Assembly (NCBI RefSeq): GCF_008831285.2
Contig: NC_045142.1
Coordinates: forward strand, 22,323,354-22,387,353
Source: Nymphaea colorata
Taxonomy: Eukaryota; Streptophyta; Magnoliopsida; Nymphaeales; Nymphaeaceae
Direction: 5' to 3'
DNA length: 64,000 bases
The notes beneath the pieces were generated by a model. That model saw nothing but the letters and a program-made list of their open reading frames with translations, was not told the origin of the DNA and did not search any database. The translations under genes and the position numbers were made by a program. This document shows, piece after piece, positions 1-10,570 of this stretch (the stretch's first letter is position 1; each line of letters begins with the position of its first letter).

Positions 1-2539
1 GGATCCATTTCATGAAACACAAATCAGAAGTTTTTCGCTTATTCACTCAATTTCATGCCTTGGTTCAAAATAAGTACTCTAGTAATATTGTGCATTTTCA
101 ATGTGATGGTGGTGGTGAATTTATTTCTAATGAATTTATTGAGTACTTACTAGATAATGGGATCACTAGACAAATTTCATGTCCGCATACACCTCAGCAA
201 AACGGAATTGCTGAAAGGAAACATAGGCATATTGTTGAAAGTGCACTAAGCATGATGCATGAAACAGACTTACCTATGACATTGTGGACCGAGGCTTTCC
301 ATTAGGTTGTACATGTTATAAATCGATTGCCATTGGCTTTGTTTGATGGAAAATCACCATTTTTTCTTTTACACCAAGAGCAGCCACGTTATGAGGAGTT
401 GCGTGTTTTTGGATGTGTGTGCTATGTGCATGTTGATGTTTCTTTGCAAAGCAAATTTCAAGATCGTGCTGTTTTATGTAGATTTATAGGGTATGCAGAA
501 AATTACAAGGGTTATAGGTGTTACAACCCTAAAACTGGGCGTGTACATATTTCACGGCATGTTGTCTTTGATGAGAACAGGTTACAGGATCCCAAGGCTA
601 CTTCTGTGACACTCAAGGACAAAAATGAAGTTTATGATACTTGGCTTCATGCTGAAATCTTAAGACAAGGGGCAGCAATGTTGACTAGCACAATGAGCAA
701 GTTGTTAATGAGCCCGAGACATCTGTAAGTAGTTCCTTGAGCAGCACTACTTCCTTGGACAACATGCCTTCATCTTCTCAGCCCAGTGAGCCACCTATGC
801 ATAATCGGTTCTCAGGCCTGGTGTATTCTAGACGATCAGTTCCTACTGCAGTTCCACGCCAATCACAACGCGTGCGACATCCTATTGATAGATGGGTGAG
901 CTATAACAGTTTTTCTTTGGATTTTCAGCTGTTTATGACAGAAGTCAGCAAAAAGGTGGAACCAACATCTTATCACAATGCGAGTAAGGAAAAATATTGG
1001 GTTGAAGCTATGAATGAGGAAATGGCAGCCTTGCATGAATGTCAGACTTGGCAGATTGTCCCTCGTCCAGCTGATAAGAATGTTGTGGGGATCCAAATGG
1101 GTTTATAAACTGAAATATAAACCAGATGGTAACATTGATCGGTATAAAGCACGACTTGTGGCGCGCGGTTTCACTCAGCAATATGGGGAAGATTATGATG
1201 AAACATTCAGTCCAGTCATCAAGATGGGAACAATCCGTGTGATTATTTCTCTTGCAGTCTCGTATGAATGGCCTCTCTATCAGTTAGATGTCAAAGCACG
1301 ACTTGTAGCTTCTCCAGTGTGATTATTTCTTCATGGAATTCTTAAGGAAGAGGTATACATGGAGCAACCTCCCAGCTACGCTACTCATGATTCTCAAAAA
1401 TAGGTTTGCAAATTACACAAGTCTCTATATGGGTTGAAGCAAGCTTCTAGGTCATGGTTTGATCGTTTTTCTCATCACATACAACAAGCTGGTTTTCTCC
1501 GAAGCTCTCTCGATCACTCTTTGTTTATCTATCGCACTGGAGAAGCTACCACCTGGTTACTTATCTATGTTGATGATATTGTTATAACTGGGAATTCTTC
1601 TTCACATATATTTTATGTTAAAGGTATGTTGAAGCAAGAATTCAAGATGAAGGATCTGGGAGAATTACGATATTTTTTGGGTGTTGAACTTGACAGGACA
1701 AATGATAATTTGACTCTTACACAACACAAGTATACCCTTGATGTTTTGGACAGGGCAGGTATGACTAATTGCAAACCCATCAGTACCCCTAGTGTTCTGA
1801 ATACTAAATTGACTGCATCTGATGGAACTGCTGCATATTCCAATCCCACATTCTATCGCAGCATTGTTGGTATGTTAAAAATATTTTACCTTTACTCGCC
1901 CAGACATAGTATATGCTGTAAATCAGATTTCTCAGTTCATGCATGCACCCACTGAAGGACATATGGATGCCGCTAAGCGGATCCTACGGTATCTCAAAGC
2001 TACTCTTGGAGATGGACTAGTCTACACCAAATGTTCCAATGTTTCTCTTGGACATAGCATATATACATATACTGATGCCAACTGGGCAGGCGATCCCGAT
2101 GACCGACGATCAGTTTCAGGTTTGTGTCTCTTTCTTGATTCTAATCTCATTTGTTGGAGCAGTAAAAAGCAGCGTGCTGTTGCACGATCTAGCACTGAGG
2201 CAGAGTTTAGAGCAATGGCTACAGGGACAGCTGAAGCGTCATGGTTACGTCATTTACTTGGGGAGCTCAATCTTCCTATTGTTCGGTCATCATTACTATG
2301 TGACAATCAAAGTGCGATAAAAATTGCTTTCAATCCCATTGCATAATCGCACCAAACATATAGAGATTGATCAACATTTCATTCGTCAGAAGGTTGAAGA
2401 AGCCGAGATCTTGCCTACTTATATATCCACCAATGAACAGATAGCTGATCTTTTTACTAAAGGTCTCACAGGGCAGCATTTTTGGGATTTGAAGAACAAG
2501 TTGTGCATGATCAAATCTTATGCACAACTTGAGGGGAGC
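1..2539 (+). mobile_element. Ty1/copia retrotransposon, decayed internal region (copia-1), cut by the window start
   Basis: Reading left to right, the sequence encodes the second half of a copia polyprotein. First comes the integrase core, with a D-G-G-G-E segment near 100-120 and the motif QNGIAERKHRH near 198-232. Reverse transcriptase follows, with YVDDIVITG at 1567-1593, then RNase H, with TDANWAGD near 2072-2095 and KHIEIDQHFI near 2357-2386. The order integrase before reverse transcriptase is diagnostic of Ty1/copia. The frame is broken by stops (for example at 303 and 726) and by several frameshifts, so it cannot make a working polyprotein. Gag, protease and the left LTR lie outside the window. 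A purine-rich GAGGGGAG at 2531-2538 is the likely polypurine tract next to the right LTR. Confidence in the family is high; the subfamily is not assigned. Confidence 0.93.
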
Positions 2540-2782
2540 TATTAGCGTATGGGGATCGGGTCTGTTCAGACCCGATCCATTCTCCTTATATCCACACGCC
2601 TAAAGTTACTAGGTGGTGGCTCTCTTGTAATATTTTATAATTTTATGTACAAATCTGTTGTAACCTATTAGGGTTATTCTTTTAATTAAAAGATTAAGGA
2701 GCGCAGGGCTTGTGTTAAGCCGGCTGCTCCCTTTCCTCCATCGTCTTCTTTCATCCTCTCCTCTCAATATATCTGTTTTGCA
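2540..2782 (+). repeat. Putative right LTR of copia-1
   Basis: The segment begins TATTAG directly after the polypurine tract, in the place where the intact copia element of this window has TGTTAG, and ends in CA after a pyrimidine-rich stretch. The start therefore looks like a TG terminus mutated to TA. The sequence beyond 2782 changes to pararetrovirus-like coding sequence. The left LTR is outside the window, so neither the LTR length nor the target duplication can be confirmed. Confidence 0.6.
2552..2577. repeat. 26-bp perfect palindrome in the copia-1 LTR
   Basis: Twelve bases, GGATCGGGTCTG, are followed by TT and then by their exact reverse complement, giving a 12-bp stem with a 2-nt loop. 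It sits just inside the LTR start, at a position comparable to two hairpins in the LTRs of the intact copia element at 53835-59168. Confidence 0.85.
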
Positions 2783-3071
2783 TACGGAGAGACGAGTACT
2801 TTGTGAAGATTCTTACAAAAAGGACAAGCCTTCATCGACACTGGTGCAAATATGAATTTTTGCAAAAAGGAGATAATTAGCAACTGACTATATTATCCCG
2901 AAGGAACCAGGGTTGAAACAATGAACGGAGAAAGAAGGCTTCATAATTTTGCCTTAAATGTCTCGGTTAAAATAAGAGAAAAACGATCAGTGCAAATTTT
3001 GTACAGATCGATGATGCCGGACATGACATCGGATTAGGGTCCGTAACATTGGACGAAATAGGGACTGTATT

Positions 3072-4262
3072 GTGTTCAGAATAGGAAAGGAACAACAAGT
3101 CGTTCCAAGGTTGTCTGCCTCTTTCAAAAGAATGGAAAACAAAAAAAGAAACAAAAAGGACGGAAACAAAAACCTGACTTTACTTCAAATCATGAAGCAT
3201 GAGCTTGAATCTGAAGAAAAAGTCGAAAGGATCAAGACCATTAAACCCATAAATCTTTTACCAGGACAAAGAATAGATTGTTTGTCTGAATTCACACAGG
3301 TGATAGAACGATTAAAGTCTTGTTGTGTTGAACATCCGTTACAGTTTTGGGACAAGGACTCCCCTACAACACATATATCAACTATGCACAATATTCCTGT
3401 ACAAAGCAGACCTATTGTGGGTTCTAAACTAGATAGAAAAGAGATTATATCTCAAATACATGAATTGAAAGAAAAAGGCCTGATTCGAAAATCCGAATCA
3501 CACTATGCAAGCGCAAGCTTCATAGTTAGAAATCATGCTGAAATCAAAAGAGGAAAAGCGAGAATGGTAATTAATTACATTCCTCTGAACAACGTGACTG
3601 TAGATATAAAATGGCCTTTACTGAACAAAGAAGTCCTGATACAGAGGGCGGCTCAAGGCAAGATTTTCTCTAAATTTGATTGCAAGTCTGGTTATCACCA
3701 GATTAAGATTGTCGAAGAAGACATACACAAAACGGCTTTCTACACTCATATTGGCTTGTACGAATGGCTGGTTATGCCATTTGGACTAAAAAATGCACCA
3801 TCATAGTTCCAACGACGAATGGATGAAATTTTCAAGGGCTATGATTTTATCATTAATTATATTGATGATTTTTTTATAGTCTCAGAAACTGTAGATGAGC
3901 ATTTGCAGCACCTCACAATTTTCGCAGAAATATGCGATAAGCATGGCATCGGGCTGTCCAAAACAGAAGAAAAATTTCAACTGGCCAAACGAGAAATTGA
4001 GTTTCTCAGCATCAAACTCAAAGAAGGAAAAAGAACCATGCAAGATCATGTGCTGAAGAAAATCGAGCAATTTCCAAATCAGCTCGAAGACAAGCTACAG
4101 TCCCAAAGGTTCCTTGGATGCCTCAATTATGTCGGGAACTATATTCAAAATCTATCACAGAAAACACAGGCAATCCGCAAGGTCATGCATCATGATCCAT
4201 ATGAACGGACTAAAGCGGCTACAGAAGCAATAATCTCATTAAAGGAAGACTGCCAGAGCTAG
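3072..4262 (+). pseudogene. Reverse transcriptase part of the pararetrovirus relic
   Basis: Two open stretches in the same RT domain are separated by an amber stop at 3804-3806 and a change of frame. The left stretch holds the fingers and palm motifs, including the conserved PFGLKNAPS. The right stretch begins with the QRRMDEIF-type helix and contains the catalytic YIDD at 3858-3869. Both catalytic aspartates are present, so the inactivation visible here is by stop and frameshift rather than loss of the active site. The 244-codon left stretch also includes a lysine-rich spacer of unassigned role between protease and RT. Confidence 0.8.
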
Positions 4263-4720
4263 AACCTGCCTTTGTCGGGCCCTATGTCATATCCACAGAT
4301 GCATCAAGTGACACATGGGCAGCCGTTCTGCTAAAGAAAGATGGCAACCAATAAAAGGTATGCTTTTATACTAGCGGACAATTCAAAACTAATGAAATCA
4401 ATTATTGGCCTGTAGAAAAAGAAATCCTTGCATCGATCAGAGGGTTGGAAAAATTTCACCCTTACTTGATTGGCAAAAAATTCATACTCAGAATGGATTC
4501 ACAAAACCTGTCCGTACTACTCAAAAGAAAAATTACCAGCAGTCCAAAATTACAAAGATTTGCCTGGTGGCAATTTCTGCTATCCTAATATGATTTCACA
4601 ATTGATCTGGTAAAATGGGTACATCATTCGTTACCAGACGCTCTCACCAGAGAATGCAAGATGATGAGATCAACTGGCAAGCAATGGGAAGACTGGCTAG
4701 TAGACACACCAGAGCAAAGA
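4263..4720 (+). pseudogene. RNase H part of the pararetrovirus relic
   Basis: Translated in frame after the RT, this part shows the RNase H opening STDASSDTWAAVLL (about 4291-4335), the WPVEKEILA segment and the closing LPDALTRE (about 4630-4655), in the order expected for retroviral-type RNase H. Three in-frame stops interrupt it. Sequence resembling a short C-terminal extension continues to about 4950 and then ends in simple repeats. Confidence 0.7.
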
Positions 4721-5029
4721 TAGAAGGTTTGTCAAAAGATTAGAAAACTTTATCCAGAATTTGCAGACGCTATAGAAGGTCGCTATCCAAATCTGGATTT
4801 TTACTACACAGCTGCAAGAAAAATTACCTGCATTGTCAATAACCTAAAATGGACCTCATTCAAAACAGAACTTTTATTATGGGCCATTGACAAAACTGTA
4901 TTGGACAATCTAATCCTGCATGGACCTCATTGTAAAATTCTAGAAATTGATAGGAGTTGTACCTTTTTCTTGTATTGCCTTTGCAACCTTTTCTGAACAT
5001 ACAAATCCAGTATAACAGACATGAAGAAA

Positions 5030-5174
5030 ATAGATATGTATATATATATATATACATTCGAATATATACAATGCAAAAGAAGAAGGAAGAAAATAGAGCG
5101 GTGGCGGCAATGGTAGGAGAAAGAGGGAGGGAGAGACATGGGAGCAAGAGAGATGAAGGTGGTGATTGCCGGAG

Positions 5175-5209
<35 letters not shown>

Positions 5210-5212
5210 GCA
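5030..5212. repeat. (TA)n and (GA)n microsatellites
   Basis: A short TA tract at about 5036-5056 and a GA tract at about 5174-5203 flank a purine-rich stretch. Several long but low-complexity reading frames cross this region on both strands; their protein products are runs of S/L or R/E and are not genes. Confidence 0.9.
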
Positions 5213-5898
5213 ATGATGGCCATTGAGGTAGGGTGAATAAATTTTCCTTCTCTTTTTTAAGTATTTTACCCTCAGACCAAAAATTTTTCTCAAGTATGCC
5301 AAAACTACGGAGCTGGCACCTAGATGTGCTAGTCTTGGCCCTTGACTAGGCAGACCTAGGTGCTGGCTAGGGGTCTCCAGCACCTAGGCACACCTTTGGC
5401 TACTAAGCTCACAAACATATTTTCTGTCTCTGTCCCTGCATCCAGAGCAATAGGTTTTAACTTTTAACTTTTAAGTGGATGGCCTGATTAAGGCGCTCCA
5501 GAACAAAAAATGAGAAGTTGTGGTGATCCAGAGGATTCACCGCAAAGCACCTTTAGCTTACAAATGCTGTCGCAATGTCATCTAAACATGGTGCCACATT
5601 TTGATTACTTATTAATGGATGAAGCATCGATATGATCCATTAATTCATGATCTAGTGACTTGAATATCTGCCAAGATTATGATTTCATTTTTTAGCGGAA
5701 TTAAGTGCGAGTGTGGATCTGATGTTTACTAGTTTCTTGTCTACTTTGATGTTTATCCTTTTTATTTCTTATTTGTTTTATTTTTTATTTTTATCTATGT
5801 TTCCCAATAAAAATTTTCTGGTCCATCATGTGTTTTCATTTCACTGGGCCTCAGTAATGCAATTAGTTGATGAATGTTCTGTGCTTGTTTGCTTACAG
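5213..5898 (+). other. Intron sequence upstream of the first BRN exon in the window
   Basis: No coding similarity is visible. The right end has a pyrimidine-rich tract and the acceptor TTACAG at 5893-5898. The donor for this intron is not in the window, so the intron would span at least positions 1-5898 and include copia-1 and the pararetrovirus relic. Confidence 0.65.
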
Positions 5899-8215
5899 GG
5901 TTCTACTGTGCCTTTAGTTGTTAAATGGGCTGATACTGAAAAAGAAAGGCAGGCCCGCAGAGCTCAAAAAGCTCAGAGCCAATCTCCTAATATGCAAGTA
6001 TCCGATTCAGCACATCAAGCGTCTATTTTTGGGGCCATGCCTATGGGTTTCATTCCTCCTTATAATGGATACAGTTATCAGGTTGGTTTTTGTTTGGTGT
6101 CAACTACTTGTAGTCTTATCCAGTAATCTTATGGTTTCTTCTAGAAGAAACATGTGTAGCTCTCTCACCTTCCACATGCTAACCTGATTCTTCATGTGAT
6201 TCATTTTTGGGATACTGGAAGGGATAGAAAGGGAACATGTAATCTTGTAGCTCACTAAGTGCCTTATGCTCTAGAAGCACTCTTGTCAATTATTGCTCAG
6301 CATCTTTGATACGTATGTGCAATAGCTTATGCTATCATCCAAGAGTTACATATGGAGTGGGGCTTTGATTGAGAATGAAAAGTCTGAACAGAATGTCGTA
6401 TGGTGCTTGACAAACAGATAATCTTGTTGTTTGGTGCTTGATAAACAAATAAGCGTAGCAGTAGATTAGATACCTGTGCCATGGATACCTTATTCTTTAT
6501 CTAAGGAACCCAGACAACAATACATTTTCACTGCCAGCAATTAGTATGATCTGGGACTTCTGGCTAGATCTCTGTTATGTTTTTACCATTACATAGTTTG
6601 TTTTAAAGGAGAGTCATTCTTTAGCAAGATCATGTTCGAGTTCTTTTGTATAAAAGGTGCACATTGTCATCTCTTCTTTCCTTTCGATTACTCTTTCCCC
6701 TCTATTAGAAAAGTGAGAAGGGTTATTCTTGGTGGCACATTTGGTGGGACAATCACCTAGGTGTTGCAATTAGATGTAAAAGAAAACAGTGTAGCACATC
6801 TTTCCTCTTTGATGGCCATACATATGACTTTGTTAGTGAACATCTCTTTTACGACGTAGAAGGTCTATTTAACTTACAGTTCATGTAGTGGTGGGTGAGA
6901 TTGGAGAATAAAATGCAATGCTTCTGGCAATTGTTATTGTCATGCAAATAGGTCTATTGAGTTACTGAGTATTTTATTATGATGTTAGCCTCTGGATTGG
7001 AGATGGTTATGAAATACCATGAATCACTTTTTCTCATTTGATTTTTACTCTTTTCCTTTTTGGGTAGTGTGTCTACGCGTGACAAACTGGTAGTGAAATG
7101 AAAAAACAATTCTTTTTTGTTTTCTGAACATTTTATTAAATCAACCGCTAGATGCAGTCTGCATCCCTGTTTTGGTATGGGAACTGAGCAGCCATAGCAT
7201 ATATTGCTTTAAATAAGCACCATCCTTTCCATATCTTCTCTCATGGGAATTTAAACCAAGCTAATGCTTCCCAATTTTTGTGGTATAAATGTAGCATGTT
7301 TGTTGGATTTGCATCAGAATGTTGAGGCCATGCTTGATCAATTCCTTTCTCCACAAAAACCAGGAAAGGGAATGATTTTGTGACGTTATTGGTTTTCCTT
7401 GGCCCTTTGTAATATATGTGCATGCTTTATTCTATAGGCACCTGGAGCTTTTGGGCTTTTGCAATATCCCTTACCAGCAATGCAAAATCAACCTGGCTTT
7501 CATAATATTGTTCCAGCCGTCAATCAAGGAGCTGCATTACGTGGTATATGATGCTTCTACACATAATTCACCAGCTGTTTTATTGCTACTGATGAAATGG
7601 TAATGGATTCTTGTATGTAATGTCTTAGGTCTTCAGTATCCTATTGCATATCCTGGTGGTGTAATTGGTCACACACCTTTAACCAGTGCACCTGGTTCAG
7701 TTTCCCCTGCACCAGTTAATAATTCTTCCTCTCCAAATATCAAAACAAGCTCCACACAAGTCGAAGGTCAGTGAATAATTATAACATGATCTCTTCCTGT
7801 CAAGTTGAAGGTGTCTTTCACTACCCTACAATGTCAATTAGATGTATATAAATATGTTCCATAAAACAGGTCCCCCTGGAGCCAATCTTTTTATTTATCA
7901 CATTCCTCAAGAATTTGGTGATCTGGAGCTTGAAAATGCTTTTCAGGCATTCGGTCGGGTACTGAGCACTAAAGTGTATGTTGATAAGACAACCGGTGCA
8001 AGCAAATGCTTTGGTAAAAGGGCCCTTCATATTTATTTGGTGTATGAGATACATTCAGTAGTTCTTTCTGTGTTAACTAGCTTTACGATTATGTAGGATT
8101 TGTTAGTTATGATTCACCAGCTGCTGCACAATCTGCAATCAAGATGATGAACGGCTTCCAATTGAGTGGTAAGAAGTTGAAGGTACAGCTAAAGAGAGAT
8201 AACAAGCAAAGATGA
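5899..8215 (+). CDS. BRN-like: BRN1/BRN2-like (Bruno/CELF) RNA-binding protein, 3' exons encoding linker and RRM3
   Basis: Five exons join in one frame: 5899-6081, 7438-7543, 7629-7766, 7870-8013 and 8097-8215, with GT/AG borders and intron phases 0, 1, 1, 1. They encode 229 residues ending in KRDNKQR and a TGA at 8213-8215. The first exon holds [15 protein letters not shown], the signature that follows RRM2 in plant Bruno-like proteins. Then comes a proline- and glycine-rich linker. RRM3 starts [12 protein letters not shown] (RNP2) and has RNP1, KCFGFVSY, split by the last intron. Arabidopsis BRN proteins bind the 3' UTR of SOC1 mRNA and repress flowering; that role is family knowledge, not shown here. 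RRM1 and RRM2 are missing because they lie left of the window. The linker between ALRG and LQYP is shorter than I recall for relatives. Confidence 0.92.
6082..7437 (+). other. 1356-bp intron of the BRN-like gene
   Basis: The donor is CAG/GTTGGT at 6081-6087 and the acceptor TCTATAG ends at 7437. It is the longest complete intron here; the others are 85, 103 and 83 bp. No transposon or RNA gene was recognised in it. Confidence 0.85.
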
Positions 8216-9154
8216 TGCACAAAACAACTTAATATTGAAAGAACATGGAAGCAGATTCCACATTATGTTCAGACTGCTGTCACTTTCACATTCTCAGTTG
8301 TTATGGGCTGACACAGAAGATGATATATGGTTCTCTATGTTACTCCAGCGCAGTATGCCATGAAGGTGGGAACTGACAGTTCTTTACCGGGATTGGCATC
8401 TTTTTTGAATACTATATTTTTTGTGCGACTCGCACCTGGAAGTTTGTATTTGTAGACTGCGACCAAATTATTCCATTCAATTGAATTCTTGGTTTTTTGT
8501 TCATAGACATTATTTGTGACAACATGCTAAAGGATTCTGTGATTCATTTGCATGTTTGCACATCTCCTGAAAAATATGCAAGGAGAGATATGGCCATTTC
8601 ACCGTCAATTCATTGACCTGCAGTGGCTTTCTACTCCCTTTGGTCAGAGATATTTTTCATGGAACTTTAGAGTCAACATTTTGTTGAGGTTGTAATGTTG
8701 GTGTTTGATCGTCTCCATATTCCCTTTGACCTATGTATCCCGATTTTTGTTGTTTGTGTTATCTTCAAAGTTGTTGGATATGTGGAGTAGCTACAGGTGT
8801 TCCTGTCCAAGCAGTGTTCTTAAATTGGTGTTTCAAAGTCCAAAGTTATGTGAAGTGCTTTGTTCATGATGTAGTTTCCGTTGGAGACTCGTAACAGTGT
8901 GGAGTGAAACTTCAGGTACCCTGTACCCCTTCATGCATGTCGGTGTCGTTTTTCTTTGCCAAGAATTGCATTTGACCTTTTTGATCTTCTGCCATGTCTT
9001 TCTGCTTAAGTGATGCATAAACAATCATTGGCAGTGTGCATAGACATTTTAACTTTCTCTTGGTTCATCTTTTAGGGTGTTTTAGCATATGCTAATGCAT
9101 TAGAATGCACTAGAATGATTGCAAACTGCAGTGCTCTAATTCTCTATATATTAG
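8216..9154 (+). other. 3' UTR and downstream flank of the BRN-like gene
   Basis: No coding sequence is seen. The transcript end cannot be fixed: no AATAAA was noticed close to the stop codon and plant polyadenylation signals are degenerate. The T-rich composition is usual for plant 3' flanks. Confidence 0.5.
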
Positions 9155-9235
9155 GTGCTGCAGGTCGGAGGTATGCACCTGTCAGACATTGTTTTGACAT
9201 CTTCCTCAATCTTAAGGTGGAAGTTTTCAAGGCAG
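9155..9235 (+). other. Exon-like 81-bp segment with consensus splice borders
   Basis: The segment is preceded by TATTAG and followed by GCAG/GTAAG, an excellent donor. It is open in two of three + frames but matches no family I know. It could be a 3' UTR exon of the BRN-like gene, an exon of a non-coding transcript, or chance. Confidence 0.25.
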
Positions 9236-10461
9236 GTAAGATTCAGCCTCACCTTTTTCCTAGAAAAATAATCAAAGCCTATTGTTCATGGCAAGCAAGA
9301 CTCTTCAAATTTTAGTAGCATCAGCTGAATCTGAAATTGTGGGTCCAGGCTGGGCTAGTACCCAACCGACAGCAGTACAACAAATGAATCACTACTGGTA
9401 TTGGATTGGATAATAAGGTGCATATCTACTTAGTAAGCTTATTCAAACTTTGTCCACTGTTAAAGTTTTAATCCTACTGGATTGGTTTGGCCAGGCATCC
9501 AACAGACATCCATTGGTCATTTGGTGATGCCATATAGCTATGGAACTTCTCTTCCTCTGTTTTTTGTTCTTTCTTGTCCTTCAAATGCACATGATGCATC
9601 AACACAATTATGGAAACTTGAAAATGGATGTCTAAAGACATCTTATATTTTCTTTTCTTTATCTGCACATGGATCTTGGCCAGTTATATTTTCCAATTCA
9701 TGGCCCTGTTAGAACAGTGGAACAGTCAATCTGTTTTATGTCCGTGGTTCTTTTTCTACCGGACTTGCATAACTATTAGCTGCGGCAATTTTGAATGTAT
9801 TTTTTGTGCCATAGTTCCTTGAAGCTTTGACTGCACATGGTTTCTCTGTGCAAGGAAGGTACCAGTGCCTTGGAGCGTTGGCAACCAAGATCGTCTGTTG
9901 AATGCCGAGGGCATACTTTTTATGAGGTCTCTCTGACAATGACCAGCATGAGTTTGTTGAGCTGAGATTTCTTGTAATTTAAGAAAATTGGTAATATGAT
10001 TATCCTGAGCATGAACCAAGTGCACACCATGGATGGTGCATCAGGTGGATATGGTGTAAGTCAGTTGCAGGAAGGCTGATCAAGAGGCTGAAAATGAAGC
10101 CACAGGAGTCTACCATATCCGTTAGCTTGGCTGCATGAAGCTGTTGAATGAAGTGATCATCTCCCCTCCTTTGATTCTACAAACACAGTATCTCTTTGGA
10201 CTTTCAGCAATACTCACCAACCTTACCTAATGAGTATGTGTGCCCCATTTTCCAGGAGGCATGAGATTACGTTTTAGTTATTCCAAGGTACATGTTCATA
10301 AAAAATCATGTTTTAATTGTTCTAGAATATAGACTTACCAAGAATCAACTGAACCTGAATTTTGCTTGCACACTTTGTCTGTAAACTTAATATCCTTTAC
10401 TTTGAAAGATATTCCTGGTATCTTTCATCTGTGTTCTGTTTTCGTGACTATTTCAACTTTG
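9236..10461. other. Intergenic sequence, nothing recognised
   Basis: Short frames occur on both strands, none with motifs, a codon bias or a recognisable domain. No transposon termini were identified. Confidence 0.5.
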
Positions 10462-10570
10462 TCTATGCATCTCTGTAAAAATGTACTTACTGCTTGATAG
10501 TTTTTTCACATAGAGCTCTATGCATCTCTGTAAAAATGTACTTACTGCTTGATAGTTTTTTCACATAGAG
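10462..10570. repeat. 55-bp tandem duplication
   Basis: Copy 1 (10462-10516) begins TCTATGCATCTCTGTAAAAA and is repeated without visible change at 10517-10570. The identity of the copies suggests a recent local duplication. Confidence 0.95.

Larger units (their letters stand above)
2783..4950 (+). pseudogene. Endogenous pararetrovirus (Caulimoviridae-like) protease-RT-RNase H relic
   Basis: The segment carries, in order, a retropepsin active site (FIDTGAN, 2831-2851), a reverse transcriptase and an RNase H. No integrase or chromodomain follows, although about 230 bp of related frame continues past RNase H. The motif NHAEIKRGKARMVINY upstream of the RT core and KFDCKSGYHQIKI within it are typical of plant caulimovirids. 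Absence of integrase also argues against Ty3/gypsy. The reading frame is interrupted by stops (for example 3804-3806) and shifts, so this is a non-functional old integration. Movement and coat protein regions are not seen; they may have lain left of copia-1. The genus is not assigned. The main alternative is a Ty3-like element truncated exactly before its integrase. Confidence 0.78.

Noticed and set aside
2783-4950. Ty3/gypsy interpretation of the protease-RT-RNase H relic
   Set aside because: No integrase follows RNase H and the NHAEIKRGKARMVINY segment is caulimovirid-like. A truncated Ty3 element remains a weaker possibility.
4860-5383. Overlapping minus-strand frames of 98-147 codons
   Set aside because: Driven by TA and GA microsatellites; products are S/L and I/Y runs.
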